Source: Deltaproteobacteria bacterium (GTDB taxonomy: Bacteria > Desulfobacterota > Desulfomonilia > UBA1062). Taken from it: a DNA stretch of 64,000 nucleotides. The notes beneath the pieces are model-generated. The model worked only from the letters and a program-made list of their open reading frames with translations, searched no databases and was not told the DNA's origin. The stretch lies in contig JAHDOV010000019.1 of NCBI GenBank assembly GCA_018434685.1, positions 80,734 to 144,733 of the forward strand, in the 5' to 3' direction. Numbering within the stretch: the first letter of the stretch is position 1; each line of letters begins with the position of its first letter. A program made the position numbers and the translations under genes. This document shows, in pieces, positions 52,901 through 59,505 of the stretch.

Positions 52901-53062
52901 GTCCATGCTGTAGACCTTGACCGTCTCTCCCGCCAGAAAATAGAAGCTCTGCCGGGCCTGGGCAGCCAGGGGCAGAAGGCCAAGTACCAGTATTGCCATC
53001 AGGAAGATTTTCACGGTCGTGAAGAAATTCGTTACTGAACGGTTGCCCTGGGGTGTTCTCAT
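46937..53062 (-). CDS. Giant secreted beta-helix/InlB-repeat surface protein (2041 residues)
   Basis: The start at 53062 follows GGAGGAAAG and opens a signal peptide (LMAILVLGLLPLAAQA). Domains in order: a beta-propeller-like region with KVYSMDG-type blades (about 30-265); an ASH-like domain (about 268-355); two right-handed beta-helix regions (about 367-754 and 757-1120), each opened by a YVDAAADGSGTGTSW- or WYVDGNAALSGDGMSW-type segment; a second ASH-like domain (about 1127-1237); seven InlB-type repeats of 73 residues and one diverged copy (about 1239-1824); a DEDNDGISTEEEQGPDG linker; and a choice-of-anchor-U-like domain (about 1848-1990). The C-terminus has CFIAT, a hydrophobic helix and a YCRKRSTQQ tail, the tripartite pattern of sorting signals. 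It is likely a surface-anchored adhesin. Confidence 0.88.
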   Translation of the reverse strand: MRTPQGNRSVTNFFTTVKIFLMAILVLGLLPLAAQARQSFYFLAGETVKVYSMDGVFQESFALRSWPGSSQGYVGFATDGNTAWMAHDYEYDFITGDPLRIEDDFHSFAINSNEWGYCAGVAVNGNTLYLGRYKHYLESNPYRIELYNISTGEFVDQWYLSSFYPDLMEFVDGYLIVAENFGRVRFYDPEDGSMIGNEIDVSSLYPGHGLTALSADSNYIYVQFYSIGTNKAFAFGWDGTRQAAADVEFPGLGTPTEACIAPAPDVPILSADPAGIDFGSQMVGTGVSEGLTITNVGVANLTVSSISLSDATHYTLTAPGTPLTLIPGQSAALTISFTPQATGTITATLCIVSDSQDVAGTELTVGLSGESLASVFYVDAAADGSGTGTSWEDGFTSLNAALADAAVLDEAAIWVREGSYVLSETIVVTKQVSIYGGFPSDVADPVWSDRDFENHASVIDGNAAVQCVRITTSATLDGFTITNGLNSNSWPYDNGGGILVYRENNSAPEVHATIIHCTLTNNRALPWGYGGGISVNNYVNSTTIEDCVIGGNQALNGGGIHFYGPNTVIRGCRIENNQAVDTTGNGYSTMGGGIYAAGSSALVENCLIAGNQTNYAGAGVYDWNSNATYLNCTIAGNGTGGGLSGSDTPVVTNCIVWGNTDIQVSAGTVTYSDVDEDGYGAAGGMPDANGNIRLNPLFMNAAEGNYALRLGSPCIDAGTDTGAPDEDILGTTRPQGDAFDMGAYEYDGIIYNGPWYVDGNAALSGDGMSWAGAFASLEEAIEIAGAGEEIWVKAGTYTLADTISIEKAVKLYGGFTGVGTQRDLTGSITVIDGQGSLQTCFSITAGATVDGFTITGGNASNYGGGGMYIDGADPVINRCTFTENSASFTGGAIHINGSPTVSRPTISNCLFLNNRSSNGSNARAGAIGSYRSAPQIERCIFTVNESEQGGAIYLQDSAASPGITNCLFQGNSAGQGGALYLNGYYDVSPPVVMNCTFSGNRGGMGGAINTIWSAAAITNCIMWNNGEVATFGPEISVSAEPNPIVTYCDVEGGYTGVGNLNVNPSFVAPGHWDDNGTAGDTSDDTFVNGDYRLAGSSPCIDSATASGAPAIDLASTVRPQGDGYDMGAYEYVEEPDISLDPESLSFTVVSGETSSAEIITITNTGALDLVITDISIDDETHYTLTADDTPITLTQGSTTDISVVFSPDAIADFDAAITIISNDPDESPLEIPVTGEGIAPVQYAITASAGTGGSISPAGEVLVNHGGSQAFTITPDTGYHIADVLVDDVSQGTVATYTFTNVTEAHTISATFAVNTYTITASAGDGGGISPASATVNYGGSQALTITPNTGYHIADVLVDDVSQGAVATYTFTNVTEAHTISATFAVNTYTITASAGDGGNISPASATVNYGGSQTFTFTPEAHYHVADVLVDGSSVGASSSYTFSNVTAGHTISVSFTLDTFTITASAGTGGSISPSGATVVTYGSSQPFSITPNTGYHLVDVVVDSVSVGAVSNYVFENVTAAHTISATFAIDTFTITASAGANGGISPASAIVNYGSNQTFIMTPDAGYHVADVLVDSSPVGAVSSYTFSTVTAGHTISATFALNTYTITASAGTGGSISPSGSTGLSYGDDQIYSITANPGYHIAAVLVDGSSVGALSSFTFSDVDANHTISASFAINTYTIDTTAGSGGSITPGDTVVNYGSSQTFTFTPDANYHVADVLVDGSSVGAGSSYTFTNVTAGHTINATFAIDTFTLTLDSENGTVEATPEQAEYAYGTGLELTAVADDDYVFDSWSGDASGEDNPLTITMTADTAVEALFVPDEDNDGISTEEEQGPDGTTASYDGNSDTVADAAQANVVSYHTYDAANYLTLASPALTEIAEASTQELPESAPAGYDFPYGLISFAINNVTTGGSATMVIYLPEGQTCDTYYKLDEATDTWEEFLYDEATGTGAVIEGNIITLHFVDGGRGDQDGSADGIITDPGTPAVSTGNDDDDNVCFIATSGTGSGLNELLTACMILVGMLPVMYCRKRSTQQ
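47796..49345 (-). repeat. Seven tandem 219-bp coding repeats (InlB-like)
   Basis: Each unit encodes about 73 residues of the form YTITASAG-x-GGSISP, then TGYHIADVLVDG and HTISATFA. The two copies at about 48895-49330 are also nearly identical in DNA, with a period of 219 bp (for example the word gagacatcatc at 48975 and 49194). This indicates recent duplication or gene conversion and allows copy-number change. Confidence 0.85.
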
Positions 53063-53597
53063 GCGCTTTCCTCCAATGTCCCTTTTTCTTGTCCGGGAGA
53101 AGATATATCCCGGAGAATGCTGTATGCCGCTCTGGTGCGAGTGCCCCATGTTCCTGTCATGATCGACAACAGGCCACGGAGGATCGGGGGAATGCATTTC
53201 AATCACCACAATTCCACCACACACCCCGGCGAACTATAGCTATCAATTTACATGCCAGCGGGATGTATCAATGTCAACTCTCTAATTATTGGAGGGTTAA
53301 CAAAATTCAACGAGGTAACGAACAAACACTAGGTGAAATAATATTCATGTATGTGAGAAATAATTTCTCCAGAGATGGAATCATCATTCCGTACCAGGAC
53401 AGCACTGTTTTATGATGAGTTTGACTGGCCTTTCACCAGAGGAGTGGCGGAGATCCGTCATTACCCGGGGCTGAATTCCCGTATCAGGAGAGTTCTGCCC
53501 GCAGCAGGGGATTCCGTCAGGGAGTATTGACTTCATCCCTGCAGCATCTATCTTTGAGAGTATCCGATGGGCGGGAACCCCTGAGGAGGAGTCTCGA
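53063..53597. other. Divergent region between the giant surface gene and the hybrid kinase
   Basis: About 535 bases, AT-rich. A minus-strand TTGACA lies near 53270-53275 with AT-rich sequence after it, a plausible promoter for the surface gene. On the right a GAGGAGGAG Shine-Dalgarno precedes the kinase start. A 120-codon plus-strand frame (53053-53415) is not supported. Confidence 0.45.
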
Positions 53598-55697
53598 ATG
53601 ACAAAGAAGCCGACCCGTGAGGATCTTCTCAAGGAAGTCAGGAGACTGAAGAGAGAGTGCACCGGCTATAAGAAGGCTGCCGCGAGATTGTCCCTGAATG
53701 AAATGATCATATCCTGCGTGCGGGAACCCATGTGTCTCGTTGCTCCCGACTATACCTGCATGGAAGCGAATACTGCCTACCTTGCGTTCCTTGGTAAGGA
53801 GCGGGACGAGGTTGTGGGGCACAAGATCCCGGATTTGTTGGGGGAGGATGTGTTCAGTGCAAAGGTGCGGTATTATCTCGATCGTGCCCTGAAGGGGAAT
53901 GTGGAGCGTTACGAAGAGACCTTCCAGTACCCTCCCGGCGCAGGATGGCGAAACGCCCTGGTGAGTTATTATCCCCTCATGGGAGAGGACGGCTCGGTGC
54001 TCGGTATCGTGTCGACTGCCCACGACATTACCGAAAGGAAAGAGGCGGAAAAGGCATTGAAGCAGTCTTATGAGGAGCTCGAAGTCCGGGTCAGAGACCG
54101 AACGGCAACCCTTACCCGGGCGATCGAGCACCTGGAATATGAGGTCGGTGAACGGGAAAAGGCAGAGGAGGATCTCCGGGTAAGCGAGGAGAAGTTTTCC
54201 CGGGTATTCCAGGCAAGCCCTGATCTGCTTGCCATCACCTCTTTGGATGAGGGTGTTTACCTGGACGTGAACGATTCATTTCTGCGGTCGACCGGCTACA
54301 GCATGCACGAGGTCATAGGCCGTTCGTCTCTTGATCTGAAGATCTGGGAGAATCCCATAGACAGGCAACGCATAATCGACAAGCTCCTCGCCCAGGGGGT
54401 GGTCCGCAACCACGAGATCCGGCAACTGACAAAAGCGGGAGAGGTAAGGACCATGCTGAATTCTTCCGAGCTCATCGAGCTCGGGGGAAGAAAGTTCATT
54501 CTCTCGACGAGCAGGGATATTACCGAGCGCAAACGCCTCGAAGAGGAACTGCGGCGTACCCAGAAGATGGAAGCGGTGGGCAGGCTGGCAGGCGGGATTG
54601 CCCACGACTTCAATAACCTGCTCACTGCTATTGACGGGTACTGTGAGATTGCCCTGCTGAAGACTGATGCCCCGGACGAAGTACACAAAAACCTGATGCG
54701 CATAAAAGAGGTGAAGAACAATGCCTCCTCGCTGATACGGCAGATCCTGGGTTTCAGCCGGAAACAGGAGCTCAAGCCCCAGCTGCTGGACCTCAACGGC
54801 ATTGTGGAGAATATGAAGACACTTCTGCAGAGGTTCTTAGGCGGAGATATCGGGTTGCGACTGGACCTCGATGAGGACATTGGCCTTGTCTGGGCCGACC
54901 AGGGTCAGATCGAGCAGGTCATCATGAATCTCTCACTCAATGCCAGGGATGCCATGCCGGACGGAGGAGATCTGTCGATTGCCACCAGCAGGGCCCTTGT
55001 CGGTGAAGAATCTCAGCAGATGCATGCCGACCTGAAGGCCGGAGAATACGTCAGGCTCGTCATGAGTGACACAGGTGCCGGCATGGACGATGATACCCGC
55101 TCGCATATATTCGAGCCATTCTTTTCCACCAAGGAGGAGGGCAAGGGTACCGGACTCGGGCTCACGACGGTCTATGGGATAGTGAAACAGTGCGGGGGTG
55201 CCATAGCGGTAACGAGTGACCCTGGCAGGGGTTCCGTCTTTGAGATCTTTCTCCCCAAAAGCGCTCAGTGCCGTGCGGGCATTCCGGGAAAACCAGGGCG
55301 TGAAAGGCCCTCGGGCGAGACGGACACTATCCTCCTCGTGGAGAATAATATCTATGTGCGTGATATGACCTTTAGTGCCTTGAAGTCGTACGGCTACAAC
55401 ATCATGCAGGCAACAGACGCTATCGAAGCCCTTAAGCTGTGCGATGCGTCCGAACAGCCCGTCGACCTGCTGATAACCGATGTGGTGCTGCCGCGAATGA
55501 ACGGGCCACAGCTTGCAGAGCGTCTTGTCGAAAAATATCCCGGCATGGCCGTGTTGTACATATCGGGTTATCCGGACGAGGTCGTTTCCCTCTATGGCGT
55601 ATCGGAGTCGGTGATCAACCTCCTCCACAAACCGTTTTCTGCTTCGGAGCTGGCGAACACGGTCCGTGAGGCACTCTCCGATAAGGGCAGGCGTTGA
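53598..55697 (+). CDS. Soluble hybrid PAS sensor histidine kinase with receiver domain
   Basis: The 699-residue protein has an N-terminal coiled region, two PAS/PAC domains (about 30-150 and 195-315, with DITERKEAEKAL and DITERKRLEEEL linkers) and a HisKA domain with His 336 in GGIAHDFNNLLTAIDGY. The HATPase is complete (N-box NLSLNARDAM, G1 DTGAGMDDD, G2 EGKGTGLGLTTVYGI). The C-terminal receiver has Asp 628 in LLITDVVLPRMNG. There is no membrane segment, so it senses a cytosolic signal through PAS. The receiver has no output domain; it may act in cis or pass phosphate to a separate regulator. The start follows GAGGAGGAG. It is not near a response regulator gene. Confidence 0.94.
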   Translation: MTKKPTREDLLKEVRRLKRECTGYKKAAARLSLNEMIISCVREPMCLVAPDYTCMEANTAYLAFLGKERDEVVGHKIPDLLGEDVFSAKVRYYLDRALKGNVERYEETFQYPPGAGWRNALVSYYPLMGEDGSVLGIVSTAHDITERKEAEKALKQSYEELEVRVRDRTATLTRAIEHLEYEVGEREKAEEDLRVSEEKFSRVFQASPDLLAITSLDEGVYLDVNDSFLRSTGYSMHEVIGRSSLDLKIWENPIDRQRIIDKLLAQGVVRNHEIRQLTKAGEVRTMLNSSELIELGGRKFILSTSRDITERKRLEEELRRTQKMEAVGRLAGGIAHDFNNLLTAIDGYCEIALLKTDAPDEVHKNLMRIKEVKNNASSLIRQILGFSRKQELKPQLLDLNGIVENMKTLLQRFLGGDIGLRLDLDEDIGLVWADQGQIEQVIMNLSLNARDAMPDGGDLSIATSRALVGEESQQMHADLKAGEYVRLVMSDTGAGMDDDTRSHIFEPFFSTKEEGKGTGLGLTTVYGIVKQCGGAIAVTSDPGRGSVFEIFLPKSAQCRAGIPGKPGRERPSGETDTILLVENNIYVRDMTFSALKSYGYNIMQATDAIEALKLCDASEQPVDLLITDVVLPRMNGPQLAERLVEKYPGMAVLYISGYPDEVVSLYGVSESVINLLHKPFSASELANTVREALSDKGRR

Positions 55698-55788
55698 GAA
55701 TACACGCCACAACATGCCGGGTAGTGAAATCCGTGCGAGTTCGTATTGTTTATAAACATTCTGGCCCCTGATTCATGAACGGACCGGA

Positions 55789-58113
55789 ATGCGAGCCCGT
55801 TGGTTACGGCAGGTTAATAGAAACCGGATTCAAGAGAATGCCGTGAAACGCACAACCAAACTCAAGCTCATATTCACAGCGCTGATTCTCTTCATCCTGA
55901 TCCTGACGGGGTACAAGGTCTACCTCGTGGTCTTTGAGAGCACCTTCGATTCGGAAAACCTCAAGAACATCAAGGCGGCCCAGGATGCGCTCATCCACCA
56001 AGACCGGTTTACCTTCATCGTGGTGGGGAATATCGAGAACTCCATTGGGATATTCGACAAGATCCTGGTAGACAGGATCAACCGTGAAAAACCCGATCTC
56101 GTGATATCCGCGGGCAATGCGGTTGCCGACGGCGCAGAGGACAAGTACCGCATCCTCCATAAGAGCCTGAAAAAGATCCAGGCCCCGACCGTGGTCTGCG
56201 TCGGGGAGGATGAAGTCTCGGGTTCCGGCAGGTCAAGGTTTTATGACCATTTCGGGCCATACTACTTTTCTTTCGGGGCCGGCTCCTCGTACTTCATCTT
56301 CCTGGATACGACGGAAGATACCACAGAACTCTGGCAGCGCGATTGGCTCGTCAAGACACTGGAAGAGGCACAGTCCTATGCCAGCCGGTTTGTCGTCATG
56401 AACAAACCGCCCTTCAGGATCAGGGGCTCTACCCTGATGGAAAAGATCGAGGAGAGCCCGCTCATCGACGAACTCAGGGAAACACGGCTCATTCCCTTTG
56501 ACCATGACTATATCAGGGATGATTCATACCGGCGGTTTCTCCTCGAGACGTTTTCGCACTACAAGGTGAATGCGGTCTTCTGCTCCAGCCTGAAGATCTT
56601 CGATCACCGTGAGTTGGACGGGGTTTCATACTTCGTCACCGGGGGTGGCGGGGGGAGCCTGCTCATGAACAATGATGCCAGCTACTACCATTACCTGAAG
56701 GTGACCGTTGGGCCCGAAGGCATGAAGTACCAGGTGGTGAAGGATGTCGACAGGGTCCGGGGAGCACCGGGGGTCTTTCTGGAAAACCTCTGGATCAGGG
56801 TTCACTCCTTTTTCTACGTTTCACTCGTCAACTTCCTGCTCGTGGTGTCTTTTTTCTTCGGGCTCTGTGTGCTCGTGTATGCCAGGCTTACGAAGAAAGT
56901 CGATTTTTACCCGGATTTTGGGGCCCGGGACAGGGAACCTGATAAGAAATTACGCATTGCAATGTTTACCAATACCTTTTCCCCGTTCGTGGGAGGCGTA
57001 CCCATTTCCATCAGGAGGCTCGCAGATGGACTGCGAAACAGCGGACATACCGTCTTTATCTTTGCCCCGGAATACCCCGGAGGTCATGCCGGTGACGATG
57101 CCTTCACGATCCGCTGCAGACGCCTCATCCAGTACCGGGAGTTCGCCGTAGCCAATATCTTTTCCCGCGAGATCAGAGAGAAGTTCGATGCCCTCGGAAT
57201 AGACCTCGTCCATGTTCATCACCCGTTCTGGATGGGTACGAAGGGGCGCAGACTGGCTGTCAGGAAGCACATCCCCGTAGTCTTTACCTACCACACGAGG
57301 CTGGAAAAATATGCCCACAATATCCCCCTGATCGGCGGGTTGTTCCGGAATATCCTTCCGCATTATCTTATCAGGCGGTTTGCCCAGAGGTGCGACGCCA
57401 TCATCGCCCCCACCTCCACTGCAAGGGAATACCTGAGGAACCTCGGGGTGGGAAGACGCATCGTCGTGCTCCCCACCGGGGTAGATCTGCTGCTGTACGA
57501 GCGGGTTGAAGAGGAAAAGCTTCGGCGTATCAACGAGCAGTACCACAACGGCAGGAACCTTCTCCTGATATCGGTTTCACGCCTGACCAGAGAGAAGAAT
57601 CTTTCGTTCCTCCTGGAGGGTATAGCGCGGGTAAAAGAGCGTTCGGAGATGCCGTTTAAGGTCGTGCTGATCGGTGACGGACCGGAAAAGAACGCGGTTA
57701 TAAGTCAGGTGGAGCGACTCGGGCTCAAAGACACCGTACACCTTGCCGGGAGCCGTTCGCAGGAGGAGCTGTGCGCATACTACCGTGCCGCTGACCTCTT
57801 CATCTTCGCCTCCCTCTCCGAGACGCAGGGCATGGTCATTCTGGAGGCCATGGCGGGAAAGACCCCGGTTGTAGCCGTCCGCTCAAGCGGCATAGAAGAC
57901 GTCATCCGTGACGGGTACAATGGGTATAAGACCGATGCCGACATCGGTGAATGGGTGGACAGGGTCCTGCTGCTGATGATGGACCAGACCCTCCGTGAGC
58001 GGATGTCTCTGAATGCCTGTTCGTTCGCGGGGAAGCTCTCCACGAGCAGGATCGCTGCAGGAGTCGTGAGATTGTATGGAAAGGTTCTCCAGGAAAGCCC
58101 TGCCAGGGATTAG
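55789..58113 (+). CDS. Fusion of a degenerate metallophosphoesterase domain and a GT4 glycosyltransferase
   Basis: The 774-residue protein has TM1 (about 24-47), an extracytoplasmic calcineurin-like domain (about 70-310), TM2 (about 340-368) and a cytoplasmic GT4 domain (about 388-770). The phosphoesterase fold is recognisable by a late YFVTGGGGGSL segment, but every metal motif is altered: GDxH is G-N-I-E (80-83), GD is G-N (109-110), GNHE is G-E-D-E (139-142) and GHxH is S-S-L-K. Catalysis is therefore unlikely. The GT4 domain is intact, with FVGGVPISIRRLADGL, LPTGVD, and the E-x7-E motif in SETQGMVILEAMAG; it resembles diacylglycerol and phosphatidylinositol glycosyltransferases. A GTG at 55843 is an alternative start. 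The gene follows the hybrid kinase by 90 bases. Confidence 0.85.
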   Translation: MRARWLRQVNRNRIQENAVKRTTKLKLIFTALILFILILTGYKVYLVVFESTFDSENLKNIKAAQDALIHQDRFTFIVVGNIENSIGIFDKILVDRINREKPDLVISAGNAVADGAEDKYRILHKSLKKIQAPTVVCVGEDEVSGSGRSRFYDHFGPYYFSFGAGSSYFIFLDTTEDTTELWQRDWLVKTLEEAQSYASRFVVMNKPPFRIRGSTLMEKIEESPLIDELRETRLIPFDHDYIRDDSYRRFLLETFSHYKVNAVFCSSLKIFDHRELDGVSYFVTGGGGGSLLMNNDASYYHYLKVTVGPEGMKYQVVKDVDRVRGAPGVFLENLWIRVHSFFYVSLVNFLLVVSFFFGLCVLVYARLTKKVDFYPDFGARDREPDKKLRIAMFTNTFSPFVGGVPISIRRLADGLRNSGHTVFIFAPEYPGGHAGDDAFTIRCRRLIQYREFAVANIFSREIREKFDALGIDLVHVHHPFWMGTKGRRLAVRKHIPVVFTYHTRLEKYAHNIPLIGGLFRNILPHYLIRRFAQRCDAIIAPTSTAREYLRNLGVGRRIVVLPTGVDLLLYERVEEEKLRRINEQYHNGRNLLLISVSRLTREKNLSFLLEGIARVKERSEMPFKVVLIGDGPEKNAVISQVERLGLKDTVHLAGSRSQEELCAYYRAADLFIFASLSETQGMVILEAMAGKTPVVAVRSSGIEDVIRDGYNGYKTDADIGEWVDRVLLLMMDQTLRERMSLNACSFAGKLSTSRIAAGVVRLYGKVLQESPARD

Positions 58114-58228
58114 GGATTGACTGACAGGTGCCTGCTGCACCCGACCCGGCAGGCCGCAAAATCTTGATCGCCCCCCCTCGGGTTCATTCTATTCACCCTA
58201 CACCCTCCGCCGTAGCGGTCCCACAGAT

Positions 58229-58245
58229 TTTTTTATATATAAAAA
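58229..58245. repeat. AT-rich palindrome between convergent genes
   Basis: TTTTTATATATAAAAA, flanked by CAGA and TCTG, lies between the glycosyltransferase (+) and the OB-fold-like gene (-). It may serve as a weak bidirectional transcription end. Confidence 0.35.
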
Positions 58246-58275
58246 TTCTGCGACGGATTCAAGCGGCTGATACGA

Positions 58276-58650
58276 TCATTCTTTCGGTTCATCTGCAGGG
58301 GCTTCAGCCTCCAGGGATTCTTCCTGGTCTCCTTCGGGGTTTTCCTCAGAGGCTTCTTCCTGCGGGACCTCGTCCTCCAGCACGCTGAATCTGATCACCG
58401 TGATCCCGTAGCTTCCGTCGATCTCATCGACGAGGCCGGTGACCCTTACCCTGGTGCCGTCGAGCGCTGCCAGTTCATCGCCCCTGTCATCGGCAACGAC
58501 CACGTAGATTTCACCGTCATCGGTTTCGATCTCATAGTTGCCGTAGACAATTCCGGTTATTGTCCGTGTCTGGGCATAAGCAGGGGCGGATATGCAAACC
58601 AGTGCTGCCATGATGCAGCAGAAACCGATCATCTCACATCTTCTGTGCAT
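58276..58650 (-). CDS. Small secreted OB-fold-like protein with acidic tail
   Basis: The 124-residue protein has a signal peptide ending in AYAQ. About 65 residues with beta-strand character follow (TRTITGIVYGNYEIETDDG, GTRVRVTGLVDEIDG, GITVIRFSVLED), the pattern of small bacterial OB-fold domains. The last 35 residues are very acidic (EDEVPQEEASEENPEGDQEE) and probably disordered. It may bind a ligand or cations in the periplasm. The start follows GGAGGG. It has no operon partner on its strand. Confidence 0.75.
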   Translation of the reverse strand: MHRRCEMIGFCCIMAALVCISAPAYAQTRTITGIVYGNYEIETDDGEIYVVVADDRGDELAALDGTRVRVTGLVDEIDGSYGITVIRFSVLEDEVPQEEASEENPEGDQEESLEAEAPADEPKE

Positions 58651-58768
58651 ACAGAACCCTCCATAACTATATCTCCTTAGACAGCGAATTCGCTGCCCGA
58701 GTCAACAGGAAAGTGAGGGGAGGGTAATGCCTCTGCGGTGTACAGCGAGAATGCCGGTTCCCTATGGA

Positions 58769-59395
58769 CTATTCCCAGTGTGTATCGTCTTTGAGGAAGC
58801 CGATCACCTTCGATGCAACGGATTTCTGCTCATAGCGGAACGTCTCGTACATCAGGTCATGAACGCTCTGCTTGATCTGGGTACCCTGAACCTCCAGCAG
58901 AAACCTGTTGATCGAGAGGGCCCTTTTCCTGTGACTGGCGAACCAGTGCGCCCACTGGAGAAGTTCATCGTCTCTGCGGAATCCGTATGGCGGGAGCCGG
59001 TCTAAAATATCGCTCTCTTTCTCCCAGGGTTTTGTGGCCAGCGTCTGCGCCGCATCGAAGATAAATCGCCGGATATAGCGATCCTGGATCAAGTCCCTGT
59101 CTTCCTGCACCACATGATCAACGATGCTGGAAACCAGGCGCCCGGCATCGTGAAAATCTAGATGCTCTTCCATGGCCCTGGTGATTTCAGCTATGATCTT
59201 GTGTGCCCGTTCTACGATTACAGCCTTGTCCTGTGTCATGGTCTCTTCTTCCTGTCTGGTTTTCTCTAATGGATGTATCAAATAATCTTTTTCAGATCTC
59301 ATTACAAGTTCGTATCCTTCCCAAGGTGATTTCTCCACTGCCATAGTGCGCGGCGGTTTCTTCAACCATCGGAAAATGCGGGCCCTATTCGCCAT
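58769..59395 (-). CDS. Hypothetical helical protein
   Basis: The frame encodes 208 residues with no signal peptide or membrane helix. It is rich in charged residues and predicted helices (AHKIIAEITRAMEEHLDFHDAGRLVSSIVDHVVQEDRDLIQDRYIRRFIFDAA). I do not recognise a family. The C-terminal part (from about residue 53) looks better conserved in character than the N-terminal 50 residues, so the start may be the ATG at 59239, which has GAAGAAGAG upstream. It is transcribed away from the NarL-type kinase gene. Confidence 0.6.
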   Translation of the reverse strand: MANRARIFRWLKKPPRTMAVEKSPWEGYELVMRSEKDYLIHPLEKTRQEEETMTQDKAVIVERAHKIIAEITRAMEEHLDFHDAGRLVSSIVDHVVQEDRDLIQDRYIRRFIFDAAQTLATKPWEKESDILDRLPPYGFRRDDELLQWAHWFASHRKRALSINRFLLEVQGTQIKQSVHDLMYETFRYEQKSVASKVIGFLKDDTHWE

Positions 59396-59505
59396 AATCT
59401 CATCATGCTTGACAATGTAGTACTGCTGTCTTACTTATGACGGACACGGGAAACAACCTTTAATTAAGGCAGGCACCGGCATGGATCGTTTCCGTATGGC
59501 GATGA

